A stretch of DNA of 9,878 nt from the NCBI GenBank assembly GCA_913054565.1, contig CAJXHW010000047.1:1-9878 (forward strand), in the 5' to 3' direction. Below, in pieces: positions 1 through 6,888 of this stretch (positions are counted from its first letter, which is position 1; every line of letters starts with the position of its first letter). The notes beneath the pieces were generated by a model. It worked only from the letters and a program-made list of their open reading frames with translations. It had not been told where the DNA came from and did not search any database. A program made the position numbers and the translations under genes. The DNA is from an uncultured Kordia sp. Lineage in GTDB: Bacteria > Bacteroidota > Bacteroidia > Flavobacteriales > Flavobacteriaceae.

Positions 1-34
1 TTTGTGCTTGGTGTTTAAAAAAATCATTTGTCAT
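1..34 (-). CDS. Partial: N-terminus of a probable class-III (PLP) aminotransferase
   Basis: Read on the minus strand from an ATG at 34-32, the frame stays open to the window edge and encodes MTNDFFKHQAQ. From memory, this resembles the opening of the aspartate/ornithine-type aminotransferases (class III, pyridoxal-phosphate dependent) of Flavobacteriaceae, which often start with M-x-x-D-F-x-K-x-Q-A-Q. The start lies only 8 bases after the stop of the LptA-like gene, as expected for a co-transcribed next gene. Only 11 residues are visible, with no catalytic residue among them, so the family call is inference from a short N-terminal signature and gene order. That a gene starts here is better supported than its identity. 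Confidence 0.5.
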   Translation of the reverse strand, partial: MTNDFFKHQAQ

Positions 35-42
35 AAAGGAGT

Positions 43-1776
43 TTATTTTATTGTGCGTAATGATCTTTTTTTAATTTTTTTGAGATTAAATTCTGTTCTC
101 TTTGTTTTTTTCTTGCTTTTCAAGAGGGGGGTTTTTGCTTTTATGTTCTTTTTTATGGCTTTTTTTTCTGGTATTGTAGCACTTCGTAAATCATCTTTTT
201 CAGGTTCTAAAATTCGTTCTTCTAGCCCTTTTATTTTTACCAATTTTAATGGAGGGTCATCTTTAAATAAATCGTTAACGGAAAGAATACGTTCGTTACC
301 ACGCCAATTAAAACCTCTAAGTTTTCTGGCGTTTTTTGGATACATCGAATCAGGTGTTAAATCTCCTTCAGGGTTTCCAATATATGTAGCTTCTTCAATT
401 TCATTGTCTATAAATCTTAAATTTATTGAGCTTGATAGTGTTTTGCTGATACCAATTAATTCTCCGTTGTCTTTTCTTGAATATTGTATATGTTCAGCAT
501 TTTTATTAATGTCAACATTATAGAGTTTATTTTCTTTGTTAAACAAACCAACAAGTTCTTTACCTTTTATCTGGTTAAAGCCATCAATGGAATCTTTATG
601 AATGATGAAGGTGTTGTAAAATACTTTTAAAGAGTCTAATTTATTTGTTTTAATGTTGTTGATTAGTTGAATTGTGTCCCCGGTCATTTGACTATTTCCT
701 GACCATATTACAGGTTTTCGGATTAGTTTTGTAATTCCTGTTTTTTGGTTGATATGTATAGAATCACATTTACCGTTCATGTCAGTTTTAAATAAGCGCG
801 CATTTTTAAAGCCTCTAATAATTCGTTCCTTTGGCTTACCAGTAATCATTAAAGTATCTGCATGTATGTAAAGTGAGTCATTTTGTTGAAACGATTTAAC
901 GAGTGCTCTTTTGGTAATAAAAACGGAATCTTTGGCTTTGTAAACCTCGGCATAATGTCCTGTTATAATACTATTGTTGATAGTGTCTGTAACTTTAATA
1001 TTATTGGTAGCTGAAGCAAAATTTCTCTTTTGATCAAAATACATGCTATCACCTTCAAATATGCGGTTGTTGTAATATATTTTTGAATTTTTTACAAAAT
1101 ATCCTAAATCGGCATTTGTATCATAATACCCTCGTTCACAATGTATGGTTGTGCCTTTGTGTTTGATTACTGATTTACCATACATGTAAGCTATGCCTGA
1201 GTTAGAGTAAAAATCTAATTGACTAGAATTTAAAGTGTATTCAGGGTTTTTAATATCAACATCACCAATAAATTGATATTTCTTACTTTCCATAATGTAC
1301 TTGCCAATAGCGCTGTTTATAATATTATCTTGATGATGTACAACACCTCCAGTTTTGTAATAGGCTTGTTGTTTTATTTTATCAAAATATAGGGTATCCG
1401 TTTTAAGGGTTGATTTTGGTTCGGTTAGAAGTACATCACCGGCAGTAAATGCTAATTGTGTTTTACCACTATAATTGGCAACTTTACTGGTTAATTTTAA
1501 AGTATCGCCTTGTTTAATTAAGACTTTTCCAAAAGCAGAAATAGAATCTTCTTTTGCGTAATGATAAGCTTTGTCACACCACATTTCTATACCGTCATGT
1601 TCAATATAAATTTGTCGGTTGCTATTACGTGTTAATATTGTTGCTCCGGGGTATTCCGCTTCGTTTTTATCGTAATAAGGTGCGGTTACTCTAATTTTCT
1701 TTTTTTCTTGAGAAAAACTTAGCATACAGTTGATGCATAAAAAAAGAAGGAAATGTTTAGAAAGATGTAATTTCAA
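43..1776 (-). CDS. OstA/LptA-like secreted protein, probable LPS-transport family
   Basis: This 577-residue protein is of the OstA/LptA-like type found in Bacteroidota, which relates to periplasmic components carrying lipopolysaccharide to the outer membrane. It starts with TTG: a TAG stops the frame at 1782-1780, and only this start gives a complete signal peptide (basic MKLHLSK, hydrophobic residues 9-20, likely cleavage after S22-Q23). The first downstream ATG (Met18) would cut the signal in half. The body, about residues 27-515, is beta-rich and repetitive. Units such as DTLYFD (127-132), DSMYFD (243-248) and DSLYIHAD (300-307) recur, as expected for stacked OstA beta-jelly-roll modules. 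Length far exceeds E. coli LptA (about 185 residues), so it may form a longer bridge or combine LptA- and LptD-like parts. The last 40 residues are extremely basic (19 Lys/Arg). An aminotransferase gene follows closely. The family call is good; the exact LPS role is inferred. Confidence 0.85.
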   Translation of the reverse strand: MKLHLSKHFLLFLCINCMLSFSQEKKKIRVTAPYYDKNEAEYPGATILTRNSNRQIYIEHDGIEMWCDKAYHYAKEDSISAFGKVLIKQGDTLKLTSKVANYSGKTQLAFTAGDVLLTEPKSTLKTDTLYFDKIKQQAYYKTGGVVHHQDNIINSAIGKYIMESKKYQFIGDVDIKNPEYTLNSSQLDFYSNSGIAYMYGKSVIKHKGTTIHCERGYYDTNADLGYFVKNSKIYYNNRIFEGDSMYFDQKRNFASATNNIKVTDTINNSIITGHYAEVYKAKDSVFITKRALVKSFQQNDSLYIHADTLMITGKPKERIIRGFKNARLFKTDMNGKCDSIHINQKTGITKLIRKPVIWSGNSQMTGDTIQLINNIKTNKLDSLKVFYNTFIIHKDSIDGFNQIKGKELVGLFNKENKLYNVDINKNAEHIQYSRKDNGELIGISKTLSSSINLRFIDNEIEEATYIGNPEGDLTPDSMYPKNARKLRGFNWRGNERILSVNDLFKDDPPLKLVKIKGLEERILEPEKDDLRSATIPEKKAIKKNIKAKTPLLKSKKKTKRTEFNLKKIKKRSLRTIK

Positions 1777-1796
1777 GCTCTATAGTTTTATATGCT

Positions 1797-1804
1797 CAAA
1801 AATA
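1797..1804 (-). promoter_or_regulatory. Candidate -7 element for the LptA-like gene
   Basis: The minus strand reads TATTTTTG, an exact match to the Bacteroidota -7 consensus TAnnTTTG. It ends 20 bases before the TTG start, which would give a leader of roughly a dozen bases. No TTG is present 17-23 bases further upstream, so the -33 half is missing and the call rests on the -7 match and position. In AT-rich DNA such a match can arise by chance. Confidence 0.4.
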
Positions 1805-1867
1805 GCTAAAAAACTTAGGACGCCATTTTTTTTAAGAGGATTTTAGGAAAACGCCTTTGTAAATCAT

Positions 1868-1906
1868 AAAACGCCCTCAGAATTTATGTAGTTCTGAGAG
1901 CGTTTT
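1868..1906 (-). terminator. Rho-independent terminator after the M61 peptidase gene
   Basis: Arms 1868-1882 and 1892-1906 form a 15-bp stem around a 9-base loop, located 46 bases after the stop of the peptidase gene. In minus-strand RNA every position pairs, with one G-U wobble, and four U follow within the stem end before AUG AUUU. In plus-strand RNA the wobble becomes a C-A mismatch, although ten T (1903-1912) follow on that side. It most likely ends the peptidase transcript and separates it from the LptA-like gene. It may also block antisense transcription coming from the left. Confidence 0.75.
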
Positions 1907-1951
1907 TTTTTTAAGTATTTCTGGGTTATTTTTAGAAATATATAACTTGAA

Positions 1952-3805
1952 TTAATTTTTTATCCAAGCATTTCTTAATATTACACGTTTGTCTGTAGTA
2001 GGCAAATCATCAGGTGCTAACGTATATGTTATTCCCATTGGTTCAATAACTTTTCCTTTTAAAGTTAGTTGCTTACCTTCTCTTTTAACTACCATTGTAA
2101 TATCATTACCAACAGACCATCCGAAAGATGCACCAACTAAAGCTTGAATATTAGCTAAGTTGTAATCTGTACCGTTGATAGATACTAATCGATCATTTGG
2201 TTTTACGCCTAAAGTTGTTAAAAATGAATTAGTTTGTGTTAAGAAAAACACTTCTTTTGTATTTTGATCTACAGATATATATGGTGTTTGCATGTCTTTA
2301 AGTAAGTAACCTGTTTTAGTTTCTTTACTTTGCATGCTTAAACCTAATTTTTTGAAAAAAGAATCATAATCAATAGGTGTGTCACCTACAACATGTGTGT
2401 TGATAAACGCTCTTACTTCTGGATAAGTAATTCCTGTAATATCATCAAATAAAACAGCGTCAATAAATGGTTTTTCAACACCATATTTAGCCGATAATTT
2501 TTTCATCATATCTAAAATACCTTGCTCACCATTGCTTTCTTCTCTAATGATTAAATCAATACACATACCAATTAAAGCACCTTTTTCGTAGACGTTTGCA
2601 TAGTTTGGTTTGTATGGCTCTTCTAATATGTTTTTACTCATTTCGGTAAATGACATGGCATCATTATAACGTTTAGAACCGTTTATTTTTCCTAAAACTC
2701 TATTGTAAAATTCATATTCATCAATTAAACCTTGGTTTACTTGAAATAAATTGGCAAAGTATTCGGTAACGCCTTCATACATCCACAAGTGTTCTGACAT
2801 TTTTGGGTCGCTATAATCAAAATTGTGAATCTCTTCAGAATGTACAGATAATGGTGTTAAAATGTGGAAAAACTCGTGAGCAACAACATCTTTCATTGAT
2901 TCTGCTAAGGCTTGCGCTGGCATCATTTCAGGAAAAACTACGGTTGTAGATGTATGATGCTCTAAAGCACCAAATCCGTTAGCGTCATCCTTCATGGTAG
3001 ACATGTAAAGTAAAATCGCATATTTTTTAGTAGCATTAACATCGCCTAAAAATGTTTTTTGAGCGTTCATCATCTTCTCCATTTGGTCTTTTAAATCAGA
3101 AGCTTTTAAAGTGTTGCTAGGAGAATATACACTTAATAAAATTTCCATGTTCCCAACTTTAAAGGTAGCATTGTTAGGTTCTGCATACATTATTGGGTTG
3201 TCTGTTACTTCAAAATATCGTTTTGCAATAAATGTATCCTTGTCTGCAGCAGGGTCAATATCTGTTAAAGATGTGTTTCCTATTAAATTAGCAGGATGTG
3301 TAATGTTAATATGATAAGGTAATTCTTGATGTTCTTTAAAATACCCTACAAACCCGTGTAGGTTTAGCATAAAATTTTTCCCGTCTAAGATATTTGTTCC
3401 AGCTGGGGAAAACACATCATGAGTTCCTTCAATATCATAAGTGTCGTTAACTAAATATGTGATTTTAGCAATGGCTTTTGCGTTGTCAATCTTCCATGAA
3501 TTATCATCGGTATGAGTTACTGCTAATTCATTTCCTTTAGCGTCTAATGCTTTAAAGTTTTCAATATACTTTCCGTAGTTATCTGTTGAGTATGTTCCAG
3601 GAACTGTTTTAGGTATGTGAAATGTTGCAGTTGTAGTAGTGAACTTAATAGGTATCATTTCTACTTGAACTTTATCATCAATGACTGAGTCTAATTTAAT
3701 GTTTACTGATGTTTCAGCAACCATTTTTTTGGTTGTGGTAGTTTTTTGTGATTTACATGCCACTAAAAATGATAGTGATAATACAGCAAGAGTAATTTTT
3801 CTCAT
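1952..3805 (-). CDS. M61-family metallopeptidase, PDZ domain, lipoprotein
   Basis: This 617-residue protein is a zinc aminopeptidase-like enzyme of family M61 (the glycyl aminopeptidase family). A lipoprotein signal (MRKITLAVLSLSFLVAC) ends in lipobox LVAC with Cys17 as the lipidation site, so the mature protein should be anchored in a cell-envelope membrane. Residues about 30-220 form the beta-rich N-terminal domain. The catalytic domain carries the zinc motif HEFFH at 310-314; Glu311 would be the catalytic base, and Glu344 in WMYEGVTEY the likely third zinc ligand by analogy with M1/M61 enzymes. It also has the family-typical ALEHH (280-284) and YEKG (406-409). A PDZ domain spans about 525-590 (LGVKPNDRLVSING). 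All key residues are present and length is normal. The ATG follows an A-rich leader without Shine-Dalgarno. It is transcribed alone: a terminator follows and a divergent glycosyltransferase lies upstream. The physiological substrate cannot be read from sequence. Confidence 0.92.
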   Translation of the reverse strand: MRKITLAVLSLSFLVACKSQKTTTTKKMVAETSVNIKLDSVIDDKVQVEMIPIKFTTTTATFHIPKTVPGTYSTDNYGKYIENFKALDAKGNELAVTHTDDNSWKIDNAKAIAKITYLVNDTYDIEGTHDVFSPAGTNILDGKNFMLNLHGFVGYFKEHQELPYHINITHPANLIGNTSLTDIDPAADKDTFIAKRYFEVTDNPIMYAEPNNATFKVGNMEILLSVYSPSNTLKASDLKDQMEKMMNAQKTFLGDVNATKKYAILLYMSTMKDDANGFGALEHHTSTTVVFPEMMPAQALAESMKDVVAHEFFHILTPLSVHSEEIHNFDYSDPKMSEHLWMYEGVTEYFANLFQVNQGLIDEYEFYNRVLGKINGSKRYNDAMSFTEMSKNILEEPYKPNYANVYEKGALIGMCIDLIIREESNGEQGILDMMKKLSAKYGVEKPFIDAVLFDDITGITYPEVRAFINTHVVGDTPIDYDSFFKKLGLSMQSKETKTGYLLKDMQTPYISVDQNTKEVFFLTQTNSFLTTLGVKPNDRLVSINGTDYNLANIQALVGASFGWSVGNDITMVVKREGKQLTLKGKVIEPMGITYTLAPDDLPTTDKRVILRNAWIKN

Positions 3806-3852
3806 CTCTAAATTTTTGTTATAATTTGTTTTATAAGACTCTAATTAGATTG

Positions 3853-3865
3853 ATTTGTTACAAAT
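3853..3865. promoter_or_regulatory. 13-bp palindrome in the divergent promoter region (possible operator)
   Basis: ATTTGTTACAAAT is a perfect inverted repeat with 6-base arms around one central base. It lies in the 136-base gap between the divergently transcribed M61 peptidase and GT2 genes. On the minus strand it overlaps AACATTTG, which differs at one base from the -7 consensus TAnnTTTG. It could be an operator or simply a chance palindrome in AT-rich DNA. No regulator gene lies nearby. Confidence 0.22.
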
Positions 3866-3941
3866 GTTAATGTTTTTTTACAGATTAAGTTGTGATTTTT
3901 TTGAAGTATATTTATCCAGAAATAAAATACAGCTTATTTAA

Positions 3942-4931
3942 ATGAAATTATCAGTAATTATTGTAAACTATAATGTGCGCTATTTTTTAGAGTTATGTCT
4001 GAGAAGTGTAAAGTCTGCGTTGGTTTCAATAGATGCGGAAATTATTGTTGTAGACAACAACTCTTCAGATGAAAGTTGCGAAATGGTTTCGGAGTTATTT
4101 TCTGAAGTTACATTAATATCAAATAAGGAGAATGTAGGCTTTTCAAAAGCTAATAATCAAGGTGTTGCAGTTGCTCAAGGAAAGTATGTGTGTATTTTAA
4201 ACCCAGACACTGTTGTGGCGGAAGATACGTTTGTACAAATAGTGTCATTTGCAGATTCTCAAAATAATTTAGGGATTGTTAGTTGTAAATTAATTGATGG
4301 TGCTGGTGGGTTTCTTCCTGAAAGTAAACGTCATGTGCCAACACCTTTGGTGGCTATAAAAAAACTCCTAGGATTTTCAAAAAGTTACTATGCTTCTGAG
4401 GTTGAAAAAAACAGCATAGCTAAAGTATCAGTTTTTGTTGGGGCGTTTATGTTTCTTTCAAAAAAAGTATATCTAGAAGTTGGTGGTTTTGACGAACGCT
4501 ATTTTATGTATGGAGAAGATATCGACTTGTCATATAGTGTGATTAATGCGGGTTATGACAATTTTTATTACGGTAAAACCTCGGTAATTCATTATAAAGG
4601 GGAAAGTACTTTAAAAGATGCAACATACGCCAAACGTTTTTATGGAGCAATGCAATTATTTTATGTGAAATATTTTAAGACAAATGCTATCTTTGATGCG
4701 GTGATAAGTATAGGGGTAAAAATCACTCCTTTACTGTCTAACATTTTTAAAGAGAAAAAATTAGATGTTAGACCAGAAAAAACACTGGAAATAGATAAAC
4801 AATCATTTAAAGAAATTATAGAACTGTTTGCGAAACAGGAAAATTACTATAAAATACATCTGAAAAATTCTGGTTTTTTAATAGGAAGCAAGAGTTCAAA
4901 GAGTAGAGGGGAAGTTGTCTTTAAAAGCTAA
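3942..4931 (+). CDS. GT2-family glycosyltransferase (rhamnosyltransferase-like)
   Basis: This 329-residue inverting GT-A glycosyltransferase is probably cytoplasmic at the membrane face, transferring a nucleotide-activated sugar to a cell-surface glycan. The N-terminal nucleotide-binding part opens MKLSVIIVNYN and shows VDNNSSD (37-43) and NVGFSKANNQG (64-74). LNPD (86-89) supplies the DxD-equivalent aspartate. The acceptor side has GGFDERYF (181-188), GEDID (191-195) with the likely catalytic base Glu192/Asp193, and HYKGEST (217-223). This arrangement is seen in the WbbL/RfbF-like rhamnosyltransferase subgroup, but sugar and acceptor are not predictable. Residues about 250-329 lie outside the core: a weakly hydrophobic stretch (250-268), then a charged tail ending FLIGSKSSKSRGEV. 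There is no transmembrane anchor comparable to processive GT2 enzymes. Upstream, TATATTTA (3907-3914) misses the -7 consensus by one base. The E2 gene follows after 85 bases with no visible terminator, so read-through is possible. Confidence 0.9.
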   Translation: MKLSVIIVNYNVRYFLELCLRSVKSALVSIDAEIIVVDNNSSDESCEMVSELFSEVTLISNKENVGFSKANNQGVAVAQGKYVCILNPDTVVAEDTFVQIVSFADSQNNLGIVSCKLIDGAGGFLPESKRHVPTPLVAIKKLLGFSKSYYASEVEKNSIAKVSVFVGAFMFLSKKVYLEVGGFDERYFMYGEDIDLSYSVINAGYDNFYYGKTSVIHYKGESTLKDATYAKRFYGAMQLFYVKYFKTNAIFDAVISIGVKITPLLSNIFKEKKLDVRPEKTLEIDKQSFKEIIELFAKQENYYKIHLKNSGFLIGSKSSKSRGEVVFKS

Positions 4932-5016
4932 TTTTATTGCTTAAATCTTAACTTTTTCTATTTTTATTTATTAAATTCGCAGACTGAAATTAATAATTCA
5001 CTTATATTTTAAGAAT

Positions 5017-6330
5017 ATGGCAAAGTTTGAATTAAAACTTCCGAAAATGGGAGAAAGTGTTGCTGAGGCAACCATTACATCGTGGTTAAAAGAAGTTGGT
5101 GATACCATTGAAATGGATGAGCCAGTTTTAGAAATAGCTACAGATAAAGTTGATTCTGAAGTACCGTCAGAAGTTAATGGTGTATTAACTGAGGTTCTTT
5201 TTAATATAGACGATGTTGTTGCTGTTGGGCAAACAATTGCAATTATTGAAACAGAAGGTGAAGGTGGGGTAGCTGCTACTGCACCAAAGGAGATGGCAGC
5301 CCCTGCCGAGGTTGCTGAGATAGAAAAAACAATTGTAAGTGCAAAAGATACAGTTGCATCAGTTGCTGATTTTTCTGATTCGGATAAATTTTATTCGCCT
5401 TTAGTTAAAAATATAGCTAAAGAGGAAGGTGTGTCAGTGGCAGAACTTGAAGCGATTAACGGTTCTGGTAAAGACGGACGTGTGACTAAAAATGATATGT
5501 TAGCATATCTTAAAAATAGAGGGAATGCTCCAGTAACAACTCAAAGTGTTCAAAAAAATGAGACTCCTAAAAAAGCAGCAGCTCCAAAACCACCTGTTAA
5601 AACATCAGTTGCATTTCAGGAAGGAGATGAGGTTGTAGCTATGTCAAGAATGCGTAAGCTAATTTCAGGACATATGGTTAACTCTGTGCAAACATCGGCA
5701 CATGTACAATCATTTGTAGAGTGTGATGTGACTAATATTTGGAATTGGAGAACAAAAGTAAAAGATGCATTTCAAAAAAGAGAAGGTGAAAAATTAACGT
5801 TTACACCAATCTTTATGGAAGCGGTAGCGCATGCGTTAAAGAAATATCCTGGAATGAATGTTTCTGTTGATGGTGATAATATCATTCAACGTAAAAACAT
5901 TAATTTAGGTATGGCAGCAGCCTTACCAGATGGGAACTTAATTGTGCCAGTTATTAAAAATGCTGATCAGTTAAACCTTTTAGGTATGGCAAAGGCTGTA
6001 AATAAATTAGCAAATACTGCGAGAGCTGGTAAATTAAGTCCGGACGATATTCAAGGTGGGACATACACGGTAACAAACGTGGGTAACTTTGGAAGTATTA
6101 TGGGTACTCCAATTATCAACCAACCTCAAGTAGGAATTTTAGCACTAGGTTCTATACGTAAAACACCTGCTGTTATTGAAACACCAGAAGGTGATTTTAT
6201 TGGAATACGTATGAAAATGTATTTATCTCACTCATATGACCACAGAGTTATTGATGGTGCTTTAGGAGGGATGTATGCAAAATGTGTTGCAGATTACCTT
6301 GAAGCATGGGATATAAATAGAGATTTTTAA
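5017..6330 (+). CDS. 2-oxo acid dehydrogenase E2 subunit (dihydrolipoamide acyltransferase)
   Basis: This 437-residue E2 core subunit of a 2-oxo acid dehydrogenase complex moves the acyl group from the E1 decarboxylase to CoA by a swinging lipoyl arm in the cytoplasm. Domains in order: one lipoyl domain (about 1-78) with lipoyl-lysine Lys44 in ATDKVDSEVP; an Ala/Pro/Glu-rich linker; an E1/E3-binding domain (about 125-166, FYSPLVKNIAKEEGV to GRVTKNDML); a second linker rich in Lys, Ala and Pro (170-197); and the catalytic domain (about 205-437). Catalytic motif HRVIDG (409-414) has His409 and Asp413, and TVTNVGNFG (351-359) is the acyl-pocket signature. Length and residues are normal for a functional enzyme. 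Sequence alone does not separate branched-chain-keto-acid from pyruvate E2; a branched-chain type is my guess. No E1 or E3 gene is in the window, so the partners are elsewhere. A strong terminator lies 19 bases after the stop. Confidence 0.95.
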   Translation: MAKFELKLPKMGESVAEATITSWLKEVGDTIEMDEPVLEIATDKVDSEVPSEVNGVLTEVLFNIDDVVAVGQTIAIIETEGEGGVAATAPKEMAAPAEVAEIEKTIVSAKDTVASVADFSDSDKFYSPLVKNIAKEEGVSVAELEAINGSGKDGRVTKNDMLAYLKNRGNAPVTTQSVQKNETPKKAAAPKPPVKTSVAFQEGDEVVAMSRMRKLISGHMVNSVQTSAHVQSFVECDVTNIWNWRTKVKDAFQKREGEKLTFTPIFMEAVAHALKKYPGMNVSVDGDNIIQRKNINLGMAAALPDGNLIVPVIKNADQLNLLGMAKAVNKLANTARAGKLSPDDIQGGTYTVTNVGNFGSIMGTPIINQPQVGILALGSIRKTPAVIETPEGDFIGIRMKMYLSHSYDHRVIDGALGGMYAKCVADYLEAWDINRDF

Positions 6331-6349
6331 AAAGGTCATATTTATACTG

Positions 6350-6389
6350 AACAAAAAAAGCGCACTTAATACAGTGCGCTTTTTTTGTT
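6350..6389. terminator. Bidirectional rho-independent terminator, overlapping a CDS end
   Basis: Arms 6350-6366 and 6373-6389 form a perfect 17-bp inverted repeat around a 6-base loop: GCGCACT/AGTGCGC at the core, flanked by seven A on one side and seven T on the other. It therefore works as a hairpin plus U-tract in both directions. It ends the E2 transcript, whose stop is 19 bases upstream, and the convergent small gene on the minus strand. The stop codon of that small gene (6368-6366) lies at the loop edge, so one arm is translated. Confidence 0.93.
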
Positions 6390-6734
6390 TATTTTTTTTT
6401 TTTTGGATTGCTGTAGTTGGTATAGCTCTAATCGAGCGTCATAATATAGTTCATATTTCAATTTTAACCCCAAATTACTACGTTTAACTAAAGTTATTAG
6501 TAGAATTGTGTCATTGGCGTTAATTGTTTTGTAAATAGGTTTAAATGTTTTACGTCTAAAGCCTACACCTTCAAGTTCAACTAATATTTTTTTTGCATCC
6601 TCAGTATGGTTTACAGCAAACAGTTTAACCTTGTGTTTTGTTTTTTCTTGAATGATAGTGACATGCTCGGATTGCTGACTATAACCTGACCAATAGTATG
6701 TCATGAGAAATAGTAATAGTAATGATTTGTTCAT
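6366..6734 (-). CDS. Small secreted protein of unknown function
   Basis: I do not recognise this 122-residue protein. An N-terminal signal peptide is clear (MNKSLLLLFLMTYYWSGYSQ, likely cut after about residue 18-20), so it is exported to the periplasm or beyond. The mature part (about 21-105) alternates hydrophobic and polar residues (VTIIQEKTKHKVKLFAVN, TILLITLV, LKLKYELYYDA), which suggests a small beta-sandwich or Ig-like fold. It has no cysteine, lipobox or catalytic motif. The C-terminus (QQSKKKKINKKSALY) is encoded by an A13 tract (minus strand 6404-6392) and then by the arm of the terminator. If the tract were one base shorter, the frame would stop at TAA 6391-6389, right at the base of the hairpin, giving 114 residues. 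The annotated end may therefore reflect a sequencing indel or natural slippage. The gene stands alone, convergent with E2 and divergent from the exonuclease operon. Confidence 0.72.
   Translation of the reverse strand: MNKSLLLLFLMTYYWSGYSQQSEHVTIIQEKTKHKVKLFAVNHTEDAKKILVELEGVGFRRKTFKPIYKTINANDTILLITLVKRSNLGLKLKYELYYDARLELYQLQQSKKKKINKKSALY
6392..6404. repeat. T13/A13 homopolymer tract inside a coding region
   Basis: Thirteen T in a row on the plus strand encode four lysines plus the first base of an isoleucine codon (AAA x4, ATA) in the small secreted protein on the minus strand. Tracts of this length are prone to polymerase and transcriptional slippage and to assembly error. Loss of one base brings an immediate TAA into frame. 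Confidence 0.95.
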
Positions 6735-6853
6735 AAGACTGTAATTTTATCTTTTCCGTATTGTTTCATAAAATAGGGGACTTTTAAATATCACAGACAA
6801 GTAGGTGTTTTGTAAAATACAATTTGAGGACGTGACCTAAAGATAATGTTTTT

Positions 6854-6888
6854 TTGACTTTAATCTACTAAAATACATTGTATATTTG
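6854..6888 (+). promoter_or_regulatory. Promoter of the exonuclease-FAH-Hpt-cinA operon
   Basis: TATATTTG at 6881-6888 matches the Bacteroidota -7 consensus TAnnTTTG exactly. A TTG at 6854-6856 (in TTTTTGACTT) could be the -33 element; the spacer of 24 bases is slightly longer than the usual 17-23. The -7 element ends 19 bases before the exonuclease ATG, which implies a leader of roughly a dozen bases. No other promoter-like sequence is evident in the short gaps of the following three genes, so this one may drive the whole operon. Confidence 0.6.

Noticed and set aside
2..523. Long plus-strand open frame opposite the 3' part of the LptA-like gene
   Set aside because: It is rich in Phe, Leu and Ser from reading the complement of a Lys-rich coding region, has no family resemblance, and lies fully antisense to a well-supported gene and its neighbour.
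1723..1725. Met18 (ATG) as the start of the LptA-like protein
   Set aside because: It would remove the basic and hydrophobic part of the signal peptide, leaving an OstA-like protein without an export signal.
1797..1912. Repeated aaaacgcc units (1848-1855, 1868-1875) as a repeat element
   Set aside because: Only two 8-base copies, one being part of the terminator stem; expected by chance at this composition.
3111..3314. 67-codon plus-strand frame inside the M61 peptidase gene
   Set aside because: Antisense to the conserved N-terminal domain of the peptidase, with no upstream signal and no recognisable motif.
4972..4979. TAAATTCG as a -7 promoter element for the E2 gene
   Set aside because: One base off consensus, 37 bases from the ATG, and no TTG at 17-23 bases upstream. 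TATATTTT at 5003-5010 is too close to the start codon to be used.
5279..5600. Ala/Pro/Glu- and Lys-rich stretches in the E2 gene as inserted repeats
   Set aside because: They are the normal flexible linkers between the lipoyl, subunit-binding and catalytic domains.
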